Under the pieces are notes generated by a model, which saw only the letters and a program-made list of their open reading frames with translations, was not told the origin of the DNA and made no database searches. The position numbers and the translations under genes are program-made. Positions 9,996-22,928 of a stretch of 64,000 nucleotides of DNA are shown one piece after another. The DNA is from Rhabdophis nuchalis (Eukaryota > Chordata > Lepidosauria > Squamata > Natricidae): assembly GCA_039707465.1 (NCBI GenBank), contig CM077644.1:197877962-197941961 (forward strand), read 5' to 3'. The stretch's first letter is position 1; every line of letters starts with the position of its first letter.

Positions 9996-10683
9996 TTACC
10001 GTATTTTTCAGAGTATAAGACGCACCTAGATTTTTGGGGAGGAAAACAAGGCAAAAATATCTGCCTCTGTCTAGCAATTTGCCTCCTTGCAACAAACAGT
10101 AAAGACAATATACATTGTTTGTAATGTTATATTTCAGACTATACTTGTACAGATGCTGTTAAAATTGATGTGCTTTCTGGAAGTATAGTTATTTTTTGCT
10201 ATTTAAAAGAATATCACTTTTTAAAACAATAGCACAGGGCTTCTTCAGATCAAGCATTTATTTTAAAAAGCTTCTTCATTTTGTTAAGTTGTCTAGAATA
10301 ATAATAAAGCAGTCTTTGAAAATAAGTCTAATAATTTGAACATTCCATAGACATTTATAGTTGTTGACTTACCTCCTTGCAGAAAACAGCCTCATTATCA
10401 AGAGAAAAAAAATCTGTCTCCCAGCAATTTGCCACATGGAGCAAGCAGCAAATTTCACTTTCAATTTATCCTGATCATCAGCTGTTACAGGCTGTAGGGA
10501 TTGCTATAGTTTATGGAAGCCTCCGCAAGCCTGTTTGCTACAAACAGGTAAATTGCTGGGAGACAGAGGCCAAAGGGTTGGGGCTGGTGGGTGGGTGGGG
10601 CTACATTCAGTGTATAAGATACACAAATTTTCACCTTCTTTTAATGGGGGAAAAGGTGTGTCTTATACTCCAAAAAGTACTTA
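9996..10683. mobile_element. Non-autonomous DNA transposon with TTA target duplication
   Basis: The left end starts ccgtatttttcagagtataa (from 9999) and the right end is the inverted copy, tcttatactccaaaaagtac (ending 10680). These are imperfect terminal inverted repeats of about 25 bp. TTA lies on both sides (9996-9998 and 10681-10683), which fits a PIF/Harbinger-like 3-bp duplication; a TA duplication is also possible. There is no transposase. The interior has repeated and inverted versions of a cagcaatttgcctcc motif. A partial second copy is at 32880-33295 in the opposite orientation. Confidence 0.7.
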
Positions 10684-10728
10684 CTTTAATTTCAAACAGT
10701 GCATTTTAATAGGCAACTAAGAGGTACA

Positions 10729-11177
10729 CGTAATGGAGTGAGCTCCTGTTACTTGTGCCAGCTTCTGCCAACCTAGCAGTTCAAAAACATGTAAAAATGT
10801 AAGTAGAAAAAAAAGAACCACCTTTGGTGGGAAGGTGACAGCATTACAATAATACAATAATACAATAGCAGAGTTGGAAGGGACCTTGTAAGTCTTCTAG
10901 TCCAACCCCCTGCGTGGGCAGGAACCTTATACCATTTCAGACAAATGGCTATCTAACATCTTCTTAAAGACTTCCAGGGTTGGGGCATTCACAACTTCTG
11001 GAGGCAAGCTATTCCAGAGGTTAATTGTTCTGTGTGCCTTCAGCGTTTAATCATTCTGGCCACATGATGACGTCTTCGGACAGTGCTGATTCTTCAGCTT
11101 TGAAATGGAGATGAGCACCCCGCTAGGAACCCCGTCAGGAACGGGGTTCCGTCAAGGGGACCCTTTACCTTTACCTA
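10729..11177 (+). mobile_element. Sauria-type SINE, 5'-truncated, split by a CR1 tail
   Basis: The body (gtaatggagtgagctcc, ccacctttggtgggaaggtg) and 3' part (cttcggacagtgctgattc, ggaccctttacctttacct) match the SINE at 8432. The tRNA head is missing. A CR1 fragment interrupts it at 10844-11031. The usual 3' segment has a local rearrangement forming a 10-bp inverted repeat at 11126-11150. Confidence 0.8.
10844..11031 (-). mobile_element. CR1 LINE 3' end nested in a SINE
   Basis: A minus-strand CR1 3' terminal fragment. Its (ATACA)n-like tail lies at 10844-10870, followed by agcagagttggaagggacc and the end of ORF2 (reverse complement of VNAPTLEVFKKMLD). It sits inside the Sauria SINE. Confidence 0.85.
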
Positions 11178-13903
11178 AGAAGTATGTTTTTATACAGACG
11201 CAGTATACAACAATACTTAAATGAGTGCAAAGTTATTTTCCTCACTGACTGAGAAAGCTTACAAACATTACAACACTGTTTAACAGTATTCTATTTTTCT
11301 ACAAACATGACGATTCATTATATATACCAAAGTGAATAACAGCAATATTACATTAACTCTGGTTTTAACTATAGAACAGTAACTTTAAATATAGTGGTCA
11401 GTGAATGTGGTAACCAAAAGAAATGTCATTCTCATTGATCCTGCTTGCCTTAAGGGTGAATTAACAGAAACTCAGTTTCAGTCATACTGTCATCCTTGCT
11501 ACTAGACGCCACTGACACTCTCTGCTAAGAAATATTTCTTGATGAAGAGCACTGTGTTATTGCCAGCTGTCAGGAAGGGGAAAATGGTCCAAGAACTTTA
11601 ATAAATGTCTCAATTATATGCTGGTCTTCTTTTTCAGGATGTTTAGAAACATTTCTTTACAGAAGCAAAGGCTCAGGTTTTGAAAAAAGTAATGAGTTTA
11701 GAAAGCTGTAAATAATTATTTCTGTGCTTTACGTTATGTTCTATCTACCAAAACTTGGTTGTTGTTATTGTTTTCCAATGATATCTTTCTGAAGCATTGA
11801 AAATGAGCTAATAGTTTGTTCATTCTTTTTGTAACAGATGCAGGAAATATTTTGTTTTAGTTTCAGTTACAGTGCTTCTAAGGAACCCAAGAAGAATTAT
11901 CCTATCTAGAAATTTTAGCCTTCTAAATATTCTACTCTTACATATTTGCACAAATTTGACAGTAGGTTGAAAAGCTAAATATGAAAATGAATATGCTACC
12001 TCATATTACAATAATCCAACTATAAGTGGCCATGAATAAATGTCTGAGGCGACTCGCAGTCCAGGAAATGGCAAAACCAATGCAAATGCTGCTTTTGCCA
12101 CAGGTTCTGCCTGTTATACAAACAGGAGAATTCAAGAGGATCTCCAGATTGTTCACATATTTCAAATCAAGAAGCCCATTGACTCATCATTGAGAGTCAT
12201 CAATGGAATCACTATAGATTTGAGGGGCTCAAGTAGACATAGCCACATAATTCTAAACTGGTGTTAAACTTAATAAAATCAAAAAGCTTTCACAAAATTT
12301 TATTTAATACTTGAATATGAGACCATTTCACCACATTTGTCAGTAGTTACATTAGTCAACCATTCAATAAATATACTAAGCTTAAAATTGTTTAATGCAA
12401 CTGAATAGTTTAAAGTGCACTTAGTGCCAATAGTTGTATGAATTGGGTAGTTTTAAAGAAACCTCATTCATATAGACTTAAGTAACACTATATATGTTCT
12501 CCCCTCTCAACATTGAGCATTCCTTGTCCCAATTGTGGAATTAATGTGACTTTCTAAGAAAGCTCCAATTTGTCGCACTGTAGCTTAAAGGTGTTATTTT
12601 CTAGCTTTTAGTCATAAACTGATAGAGGAACACTTTTTATGTCTTCAGATCATTGAATCAAAGCACAATTCTGTTGTATATATCAGCAATTTTGTAAACT
12701 GAAAGCCACTGAAGTTGTATTGACTTTTTGGGGGCAAGAATGAGAAGACAAAAATGAAATCAGAAGTAGTAATGGGGTACAGAATGTAGGACATACAAGA
12801 GAAAAGTAAGCACTGTTATTATAGTCGATACAGAAGAATAGTAGGAGACAGTTGCAAGTTGCAAACCAATTTTCATTAAACACAGATCATCAAAAACTGT
12901 GATAGCTTTACCAGAAATTAAAAACTATTGTTGTACATAGCTTTGAGATAACAGTTTGCTTTTATAGGTGAAGAAAAGTTCCTTCTTCATATCTATTGGA
13001 CACATTTGAACAATTTTAGAAAAGTTGGTTATAAAACATTTTTTATTTGAAATATAATAGATCAGATAATAGTACTAAGGTGAAATGGTTATTATTGTAG
13101 ATGACCTCTGTAGGGATCAAAAGGGGGTAGTAAGTCTATCTTCGCCTTTTTAAATCTCTTGGTTGCACGCAATATCATCAATCACTTTATATTTCTAAAT
13201 TGACAGGTGGTTGGAAGTAGGGATGCACTGTCCTCTGCCTTCCTTCATGACTAGTTCTTTTCAAGCTTGAGGCATCTTTGTGAGGAGAATGTTCCTTGGG
13301 GGTTAATTTTTCCACCTCTTTTAATTTAACAATTATAGGAAGCCCATGAAAAAGGTTGCATGATGGCATTGGGTGCATTATCATCATTATGCCTGATGTC
13401 CCAAGCTGGAAATGTGATACTGTTCAGGTGCTTACCTGGAGGCTTTGAAAGTTTGAATGGAAAAGAAATGAGTCAATCTAAGGAACAAGAAATGGTTCTA
13501 GTTCTTGGGTTTTCCAGCTCTAGAGAGTTGCTATCTTTAACCCTTGGAGAGGTAGCATTCCCCTAAATTGAGATGGGATGCAATTTAGGGATGCAATCAA
13601 GGAGAGCCAAAGATGGAGCTTTTGCACAAACTCATCTTGTGCACAAATCACACTCATTTCTGAACCATGAGCTATGCCCTGGACCACTTCAATAAAATCT
13701 ACACTGGTTCCCTTGAACTCTCTCAAAGACTACTTAGATATATCAGTGGCTCAGAATGAGAAAACATGTATTGTTCTGGGTGCCCTGCAGTTTGTGGTTT
13801 CAATTCAAGGTCTTGGGTATCATTTTAAAGTTCTGTTTGTCACAGAGTCCACAGTTATTTGGTTGAGTCAGGCTTCCATTCTTGTTGGGGGCAATATGCT
13901 GAT
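11178..13903. other. Unassigned AT-rich sequence
   Basis: About 2.7 kb without a recognisable gene or repeat. All open frames are short and lack motifs. Confidence 0.45.
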
Positions 13904-13980
13904 TCTGTAAACCACTTAGAGAGGGCTATAAATCACCGAAAAGCGATATATAAGTCTAAGTGCTATTGCTATTGCTATTT
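13904..13980 (+). repeat. LINE 3' terminus with (TTGCTA)n tail
   Basis: The segment ctgtaaaccacttagagagg ... gcgatatataagtctaagtg followed by (ctattg)n resembles an L2-like 3' end (a GCGGTATATAAGT-type terminus plus a microsatellite tail). Only the last 80 or so bases are recognisable. Confidence 0.5.
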
Positions 13981-15194
13981 GCAGAACAGCTTTTTCCTGA
14001 GGGCATCTACCCATCCCACTAGATTGGATAGGATGGGTTCATGCTCCTTTATTAAATGTTTCCTTTTAATGGGGCCTAGGAAATAAGCCGGGTTTTTTTT
14101 GCAGTTGGGCCTACCTTGTGGAACTACCTTTCCTATGAAATGTGGAGGATCCTATCCAGCTTGGCTTCTAGAGGAACATTAAGACTTGGATCAGGAATGC
14201 AGTGGAGTTGAACATTTGTAAATTGTAATAGGGTGCTATGGCATTCAGTGGCATGAGAGAACTTTGAATTTTTTGTATTGTTACTAGTTTATATGTGATT
14301 AGCCACTCAGAGTTATTTTATTTATTTATTTAAGTAAGTAACTGAATAAATAGAAAGAGGGAATTCTTATGATAGGGGCTTGCCCAGTCAATCTTCTATT
14401 TTGATTTCGTTGTTCATAACTTACTTAATACAGGGTTACAAAACAATTTTAATAGTATACTATATCTATGAACTATATGACTGTGCAACTTTATTGATCC
14501 TTAGTACTAAGGTTATATAATTATCCAAAATGGCCTGATATTGTGCATATAGAAATATATTTAGTATCAAGTGGTACCATGCCTTAATGTAGTGGTCCTA
14601 TCAGTGAAAGAAGTTAAAGGTTCAAGAGTCAAATAAAAAATTAAAGCAGACAAGGAGCAGCTTTGACTTGTGCCATTATATCATGGTACATTGAGGTTGA
14701 GAAACAAATCAAAGGCTTTCAATGAGATTAAAACAACTGATCCTAATACATTATGCTGTAATGTCCAAAATATCAATCATCAAACAGATAGAAGCTTCAT
14801 AATTTTAATTTTAAAAGTCCAGACTGAGATGGATGAATTATTAACAATATTATTTTCTGTAACCTCTTGGCAGAGGTTGTCAGAGTTAATATTTTAGCAT
14901 AGACATTAAGCAATGTATTTGCCCATATCTTGTGGGATATTTTTCAGATAATTTCACAGGCATTTTTGCCAGGACATTAAGAAGCTCTGCTAGTTCAATG
15001 GATTAAAGTTCTGCTTTAGCGTTTTACTAGCATATTGGGAGTGTTTTTCTTACTCTGGATCTTGGTGATATGCATTATTGCCTGATAGTTTTATTACTGG
15101 CTTTCAATTTTTCATGTACAGTCCAAGGTCAAAATGCATTTCAAAGAATATTTAAATTGTTCCAAATGAAGTTGACCTGATTTAACCATAGATA
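13981..15194. other. Mostly unassigned; possible old LINE scrap near 14090-14345
   Basis: The stretch around 14100-14345 (ttgtggaactacctttc, then ttattttatttatttattta) may be a decayed LINE 3' end. The rest shows nothing recognisable. Confidence 0.35.
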
Positions 15195-15293
15195 TTATAA
15201 ATACTTTATTTTTTATTTTAATTTTTTTAATTAAATATGTTGCCCATCTTACTGCCCGGTGATTCTGCATAACTACTTGTTACACTTAATCAA
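15195..15293 (-). repeat. Decayed LINE 3' end
   Basis: A tttattttttattttaattt tail followed by atgttgcccatcttactgcc reads on the minus strand like an L2/CR1 terminus (…GATGGGCAACATATTTAAT…). Heavily diverged. Confidence 0.4.
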
Positions 15294-15765
15294 TGCACTT
15301 CCTTGTATAAGACAAACATGAATCTTTCATTATCTTTTTTCATCTGTATAAGTTTCAAAACTCTGAGTTTTCGTGCTTTTTAATTTTGCTAAGTTGATAG
15401 AAATTAATGCCTTAAATATTTCCATAGAGGCAGATCCTTTATCTGTTTGCTTATTTGTTTATTTTTAAAAAAGGACAAATTTCCTTCTTATGATGCTAAC
15501 AAACTTAGTTACAACATAGTGAAAAATTTCCCAGGCAACTCTCAATACTTATTTATTAAATGTATATGCCAATAATAGTTTGCTAATTAACTAATCTTGC
15601 ATTGTCTCTATAACAGAATTGCATTTTCACAAAATGAGCCTATCATATCCATGTGAGTATGCCAGGACCAAACCCAACGACAAAGCAGCAAGATCCAATT
15701 GAGTTCAATCTCTTCTTTGCTTGAACCTAATCTTGCCAAACTAAAGCTGTAATCTTCTAACCTGC
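15294..15765. other. Unassigned sequence
   Basis: Nothing recognisable. Confidence 0.5.
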
Positions 15766-15890
15766 TAGATGTAGGTAGCCATTTGTCTGAAATGGTATAG
15801 GGTTTCCTGCCTGGACAGGGGGGGTTGGACTAGAAGAACTCCAAGGTCCCTTCCAACTCTGCTATTGTATTGTATTGTATGTACTGTATG
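15766..15890 (+). mobile_element. CR1 LINE 3' end
   Basis: A plus-strand terminal fragment: gccatttgtctgaaatggta (end of ORF2 and 3' UTR), gttggactagaag, cccttccaactctgctattg, then a (TATTG)n tail ending near 15890. 5'-truncated. Confidence 0.88.
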
Positions 15891-18800
15891 TGGACAGATT
15901 TTAGGCTGTAGTTATTCTGAAAGTCTTCTCCCCTAAACCACCTAGCTCAGGACTATGCAATGTCTTAATCTGGACCTCTTTCTTGGAGAGCTTTGTGTTG
16001 CCAAAACTGATTCCTGCTGCTTCTGCAGGTCCACATTCCATCAACAGTGCCAGCGCACATTCTGTACAAAAAAGGAAAGTTATTATTTTTCCTTCCTTAA
16101 TTGTTGAATTCATGCAATATGCTACTTTAGTGTGCTTGTTTTTAAGGTGATTTAGTGAACAAATTAGTGTAGACTAATTTGCACCCTATACCAAAACATA
16201 ATAGTGGATACCTACAATGGCATAAGTGAAAAATAAATAACCTTTGCAACTGAGTGACATACAGTATGTATACTAGATTAGTACACCCTTTTAGCTATCA
16301 TTTTAAGATTTTATTTTTCTGCTACTGTTAAATTGTGGACTTTAAAGAGAAAAATAATGTAAAGACTTTTTTAAAAATAAATATATGGTTTACTTATTTT
16401 CCAAGTAGCATTAAAATATAATGGCTTGTGTTAGAGAGTTAAGCACTGCAAAGAGAAGACAAAATGCTTAATAACCCAATAATTAGCAAATTATCTCATG
16501 AAAATATGTTTTTCAATGCAGTTTCATTTTCAAGCAATAATTATTATAAGCCATTAAAACATCCACATATCTCTAGATTTCCATGCCTAGTGAAGAAGGA
16601 ATTGAAGTTGGAATAAGAGAAAAATGAGAATGTAAAGCTAAGAGTTTATTATTTAGCGATTCATCCATTTGCATTAAAAATGAAAATGAGAGACTATTTA
16701 AAAGATAATGTGAAAGTCAAGAGACAGAAATAAATTCTTGTGGAGATGATGATGAAGTATGGGAGGAGGAGGAGGAGGAGGAGGAGGAAACATTTCAATC
16801 TACATTTTCAAAGTAATGTATGAACTGGATAATGCTCACTATTGTATACTTGGCCTTCTCCAAATTTTGGATGCTATTTTCTATCAAAGCAAGCAATAAT
16901 ATGTGGACAAAAAATGTGTACATCACATAAAGTTCAATAGCAGATGTGCAGATTGCTGTAAGAGTAAGGTAGAACGATCTTCTATTTAAAAAAAATGTAT
17001 GAAGTAAACTTTTGTTCATTCCTAGGCATCTATGGCATCATATTTCTTTTGATAATTTTCAAATTGATATCAAATTCTGTTTACAACTTAAAACTCTCAT
17101 TCAAATAGATTTGAAGAATGATTGTTACATTATCTTATAAAGCAGGATCCTTTTGCCCTTATCACTGATTAGATAAAATATTCTTTGATTGTGGTGTGGA
17201 ATACCATTATTTTTTCTAAATAATCCATGTTATTGGTGAAAAATTAAATGCCAAATATTGCTGTATGATACCATATTTTCAAGAAACCAAGATAACATGG
17301 CTTCCTTGACTAGTACATCTCCTGTACTTGGGAAAAACTGGGTCTTTGGCTCATAATTTCCTTAATTCAGTAGATTTAATCTGTACCAATATTCTTGATA
17401 TTCCTGAAATGGTATGGAATGATAATTCCCTTCATAATGGTAAAATAACTATGAGAAGAGGGACATCCTATTTATCTAACACTATGCTATCATTTTCCAG
17501 AGGTTTCAAATCAGCTACATTGCTTCATGGTTTACTCTGGATGGTTGCAAAACTCAACAATTCTTGTGTGACTGGAAATTTCAAAATGAAGTAAAAATTC
17601 TTCACATGGTATATAATAACCACTTACTAAGTAGTGTAGACTGTGCAGAATTGGAAAGAGTATTTTATGAATATGGACAAAAGTAATTTGTAGCTAAAAT
17701 TTAGAAATAATTCAGTATGTAGGTAAACATTTTTTCCATGACTTATGGTGTCCGCTGCCTGAAATCTCTTAGGTAACATTTAAGCAGAACAAAGTAACAT
17801 TTAAGCAGAACCTTATTCCTACCATGTTCAACTAGTGGAAGCATACCATCAAGATTTTAGATGTAGTAGCACTTTCCCACATTTGTTTACCTGCACTTGT
17901 ACTCAGAAGGTACTGCATGTTCTGCAGGTGCATAAAAATGAAGCCTCATTCAAATTCATAAACATACCACTGCAGTTCCTACGGTAACAGTTCATAAGAG
18001 GTTGTCAGTACCTTTTTCTTGGATGTTTTTCAATTTTTAGTCAGACAATTTCCCTGCTTAGCTTCTAAATCCATGCCCAATCAGGCCAGTAGCAATCATG
18101 ATTTCTTTCCACTTGCATCCTCTCTTGATTTACCCAAGCCTCTCTTAAAGCCATCCAAGCTGGGCTGTGTGAAGATATGTTAAGTGGATGAAGTAATTCC
18201 TTATGCTTTTCCTAAGTTTTCTATTGTTCTCCTTCATTGAATGAATTAAAAAAAATAATGTCATAAGAGTTGAGAAACGAGTTGTCCTCTCCATTAATCC
18301 ACACCATGCTCTATTCTGGAATCTCTCATATATCTTGCCCTATCCTTTGAAGATAAAGGCATGATTTAAAAAACTACATATGTACTATCAGATGCCAATT
18401 TCTGTGGAGAATCAATGGAAAAGGACACTATCATGTCTTCAATAATTCCAGAAAAATCCAGGATGTAAGATTGGATGAATTTGGGTTCTGGTTTCTTTAT
18501 CTCTTTTTCTCTACACCTGAGAAATTCTTCATATTTGTTTGAAAAAACTAGTAGGACCAGTACTACAGGGTGACTAAATGGCTAGAAAATGATAATTTTG
18601 GTGCAAAGGGCCTTTATCTTCACGGTAGAAAATCACCTAAAAGGAATAACAAGATAATACCAATGAAGTGAGCAGGATTTCCAGGGAAGAGCTACCTTTT
18701 TTTTTTTTTTGAGATGGTTAATCATTATCAAAAAGTTTACAATGTTATATTTGTTTTTTCTAGTGAAAAGCGATCTTCTGTTTTGTAGCTGTTTGAAGCT

Positions 18801-19996
18801 TTGGAGATGTATGTATGTGGTAATGTATCAGTTGGAATTTCTGATTTAAAGTAACATTGTATGAATGACATCCTTGGTTTAATTACCTGGACCTCTCAGT
18901 CCAATGTTTCAGGTTCAGAGAAGATCTAGAAGAAATTTCTTTACTTCCTCAAGAGAAGAAATAATATAAAATCTTCTTAGCAAACTAAAGTTCTTTGACA
19001 CTGTTGTGATTTGTGTTGCTTATGAATACTTATGAATACCAATTATCATGGCCTAATTAAGTCTTTTTAAAAATGAAATAATTTCTGGAGAAAGGGTAGA
19101 GGAAATATAGTCATTAACTACTACTGTTTCATTTGAAAACTCTCTAAATATTGCTATAGCTGCGTTTTCATTTAATGTTTGTCTAGATTAGGCATGCTTT
19201 TCATACATTTGCATTTTTTTTACACTAGACCTGAGCTTTTCTATGAAGCATTGACAATAGCCCCAACTTAATAATGAGAAAAAATGTGACTGATATTTTA
19301 CATAAATTTATGCTCTAATGAATTCCATGTAAAATAAATGAACAAAAAGAGAAAGCTCTATTTAACCATCATTATATTTGTAAGGTGCATTGCTACTGAA
19401 GCAGATGAATCTTAAAGCTGCCCGCAAATTCAAGTACATTTTTCTGCTTGTGGGAAAACTTCTAATAGGGCATACACTATCATTGTTCTTCTACCATTCA
19501 TGTGATCATTGAAGCTTTAAGATTATGCACAGAGATATAATGACAAGCACCTTAATGACAGATTTTCAGCCATATGCTATATGCATCCTGAAACGATGAT
19601 TCAATATGAAATGAGTAGTACAATTCACAACAGGGCTCTGCATAAGAAATTCTGATGAATTTCCCATCTCAGTGGGAAGGTTTGACATATACAATAAGAG
19701 AGTTTTACTTGGCAGACTTCATGAATGATGTCTTGGCATTGAGCCATTGCTATGGTCCTATGGAGTGAATAAATTCCTAGTATTTCTAACAATAGCTTAC
19801 TATTTTTGCCTTTTCAATCTAGGTCTAGCCTTTATTGAATAAGCCCCATACTGATTTTATATGTAAGACTTATCCAGTCATCCAAAATACTTCTCACCTT
19901 CCTTGATCTATATTAAATTACACTTTTTAAAAAGTCAGTTGTGCAGAATTATATCAGCCAGATTTTTCCATGTATTATACATGCTGGGAGTCAAAG
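15891..19996. other. Unassigned AT-rich sequence with minor simple repeats
   Basis: About 4.1 kb with no recognisable gene. It contains a (GGA)n run at 16761-16789, a duplicated gtaacatttaagcagaac at 17773-17811, and a T run near 18697-18710. Open frames up to 88 codons lack recognisable motifs. Confidence 0.45.
16761..16789. repeat. (GGA)n microsatellite
   Basis: A short uninterrupted GGA array. Confidence 0.95.
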
Positions 19997-20240
19997 TTTT
20001 TATTTATTTATTTATTTGTATCCTACCTTTATTTATTTTTACAACTAAATTAGGAAAGTGAACATATCCAACACTTTCCTCCTATTTCCCCATAACAATA
20101 ACCATGGGAGGTGGCTTGGGTTGAGGAAAACTGACTGGCTCAATGTCACCCAGCTGGCTTTCACAGTTAAGGTGGGTCTAGAACTCATGGTCTGCTGCTT
20201 TCTAGCTTGGTGCCTTAACTACTAGACCAAACTGGCTCTC
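19997..20240 (-). repeat. Dispersed LINE-3'-like repeat with (TTTA)n end
   Basis: It starts with (TTTA)n and tttgtatcctacctttattt, passes through gtcacccagctggctttcac and ends with actagaccaaactggctctc. This block recurs across reptile genomes and reads as a LINE 3' UTR on the minus strand. I cannot name the family. Confidence 0.5.
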
Positions 20241-20579
20241 AAAAAGATAGTAAGAAATGGGAGGAAAAAATCAGTTGTCCAGAAATATATCAGCTGTCAC
20301 ATTTTGCCATTTTGCTTGCTTAGTATCAACTGATCCGAGGAGCCTATCATCAGGCATCATATCAACAATCACTGTAATTGTCAAAGGACAATGTTGGCTG
20401 TTTTGGAGAGTAACCTATGGTGTATGATCCAGGAACTATCACTATATTCAGAAGACAAGCATTTAGCATTCTTTTATGTGCTTAGTTCCAGCTGATTGCA
20501 AGACAGCATGATTGACTTTCAGTAATATGAAATAATTATCTTCCTCTAACCATATACTCTATATTACTCTATATATACT
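20241..20579. other. Unassigned sequence
   Basis: Nothing recognisable. Confidence 0.5.
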
Positions 20580-21021
20580 CTAGTTATATGCGAGACCGTC
20601 TCGTGCCCCATACATCCCTTAGACCGATACGCTCCCACAGAGAGGGCCTTCTCAGGGTGCCGTCGGCCGGACAATGCCGACTGGCGACACCCAGGGGAAG
20701 AGCCTTCTCTGTGGTGGGCCCTGCCCTTTGGAACGACCTACCCCCTGAACTCCGGACCATCACCGACCTCCGCCTCTTCCGCCAATGTCTAAAGACATAC
20801 TTTTTTCATCAAGCCGGCCTAGCCTAACCTCCCATGGGGACTTTTAGAAAAGTTTTAAATTGGGTTTTTAATTAATAATTGGTTTTAGCACAGGTTTGGG
20901 ATTTAATATATATTTTAAATTATTTATCTATGTTCTATTTTGTATGTTTTTTAAATCTCCTGTGCGCCGCCCTGGGTCCTCTGCGGAGAAGGGCGGGATA
21001 TAAATGTAAACAGTAAACAGT
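20580..21021 (+). mobile_element. L2 LINE 3' fragment
   Basis: A 5'-truncated L2 starting at ctagttatatgcgagacc. It encodes the ORF2 C-terminus (RDRLVPHTSL ... ALWNDLPPELR ... YFFHQAGLA, stop near 20827), then the 3' UTR with gggcgggatataaatgtaaa and a short (AAACAGT)n tail. The 5' truncation point is within 2 bp of that of the copy at 57404. Confidence 0.88.
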
Positions 21022-21949
21022 ATATTTACGGAATAGGCATAATGCAAGAAATATGCATTAATTGTTCCATTGGATCAGGAAATCTTTATGGTATGAATCT
21101 GTTTCCCATACATTATCTTCTCCTTCCTTTCATCTTCCTTACATTTGAAGAAGAAGAATGATAAAGTGCAATACCATAATTAAATATTAATAATATTCAT
21201 GCTTAACAATACAGGGAAATATAGAAGTAGCAAATGAAAAGAGCTGCTCAAGTATTAAACCAACCTAGTAAGGTTTCGTAATTATAGATATTGATTGTTT
21301 CAGGGCATCCTACGGTTGACAGGATAAGAAAAGGTCCACTTGTCTTTCCATGTAATCGTTTTTATTTCTTAAGATAGATGAGTTAATAAACAAAGAACAC
21401 TCCCATAAATTCAGCATCAGTAATATTTGTCACTTTCAAAATTGCTTGCATGAGAGCAACATCCTTCTTGTGAATACACAGGAGAAAAGTCAGCTGATTT
21501 CAACTGAAATCTGTACTTTTCTAATGATTAATATAGTGTTAAGTTTTAAAGAGACAAAATCATCCCCTGAAAGCGATCCAGAAGCAGTAAAATAGTTCAA
21601 AAACAATTCCTTCTTATTTTTTTTTAAAATCAGGTCTAACATTTCATCTATTTCTAGATTGCTTTTATATATGTAACATCATAGAGGAGTACTTCTAAAA
21701 GCAAATATGTTCAAAACTATACAGATTGAATTTAAACAATATTTGAAGTTAAATATTGCTCTCCATCATGCCAAATTTTGATAAAACATAATGATATACA
21801 TGATGTTAAAATTATTTTAAGGGTATAGATATTTAATCAAGTAGAACTCCAACCTTATAAAAATCCTTAGTTAAGTAGACTTTTCTGGTCTTTTGACTTT
21901 TCACTGAAGTGCTGGGAACATATAGGCAGAAGGTACGGAGGGAAGGCCC
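21022..21949. other. Unassigned AT-rich sequence
   Basis: Nothing recognisable. Confidence 0.5.
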
Positions 21950-22100
21950 TATTTGGGGGGCATCCCAAGGGGGACAGTTACAGTTTTTGTTTTACCATTT
22001 TACAGTTTGTATTGTATATTTGTTTTATGGTTGTTGTAAACTGCACAGAATTGTTTAAGATGGGCAATCATATAAATCTTTTAAAATAAATAAAAAGTTT
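21950..22100 (+). repeat. Decayed LINE 3' end
   Basis: The segment gttgtaaactgcacagaatt ... gatgggcaatcatataaatc followed by taaaataaataaa matches the general form of an old L2-type terminus. Confidence 0.45.
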
Positions 22101-22540
22101 ATGTGGCTTAACCTGGGTCTAGGGGAGCATGAAGTAATCATAACCAAATTAAATCTAGTTGATGCTGGTTGGTTTATTCTAAATATCTTTTTCTAAAAAA
22201 GCTGAGAACTAAAATCAATAACTTGGTAATTGAAATTTATTCAATACATTTAGACAAAATAGGTCTCTAGATAGATATCTGGAGAGTCCGAGTAATGCAA
22301 TATGCAGGCAATATAATCTACCATCCTTCATGTGTTACATCAAATGTAATAATAAAAGTTACAACTAAAAGTTGTACTTGGTTATACATACAGGTAGTAA
22401 TCGACTGATGACCATAATTGATAAAGGGAAGTTGTTAAAGAGAGTTTTGATCCATTTTATGACCTTTCTTGGCACTGTTGTTAAGTTGGTTTAAGTGAAT
22501 GTGGCTTTCCCATTGACTTTGTTTGTCAGAAGATCACAGA
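22101..22540. other. Unassigned sequence
   Basis: Nothing recognisable. Confidence 0.5.
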
Positions 22541-22928
22541 GGTTTAGGTTTAGGTTTATTGGTTTTTTTATACCGCCCTACTCCCGAAGGACTCAGGGCG
22601 GTGTACAGCCAAAATAAAAACAAATATATAAAAGTTTAAAAAAAGCTTTTAAAAGGCATAATTAAAAAACATCATTAAAATATTGGCTGAATCGTGGAAA
22701 AAACCCAAACTAACCCTAATTAAAATAATAAAAATTTAAATTTAAAAATTTAAAAACATGCTTTATGCCAGCCCGGCTTGTTGAAAGAGAAAGGTTTTGA
22801 GACCGCAGCGGAAGGTGCGTAAGTCAGGGATAGTTCTTAATGCCGGGGGCAATTCATTCCAGAGGGCAGGTGCTCCCACGGAGAAGGCTCTCCCCCTGGG
22901 TGTCACCAGTCGACATTGTCTAGCCGAC
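22541..22928 (-). mobile_element. L2 LINE 3' fragment with (TAAACC)n tail
   Basis: Minus-strand L2 3' end. The tail ggtttaggtttaggttta lies at the left end, then ataccgccctactcccgaag (the family 3' terminus), then the C-terminal ORF2 block (caggcttgttgaaa..., ...ccctgggtgtcaccagtcga). 5'-truncated at about 22928. The tail resembles telomeric repeat but is a GGTTTA array attached to the LINE end. Confidence 0.85.

Noticed and set aside
22541..22560. Telomere-like GGTTTA repeats
   Set aside because: The unit is GGTTTA, not TTAGGG, and it is fused to an L2 3' terminus, so it is a LINE tail and not an interstitial telomere.
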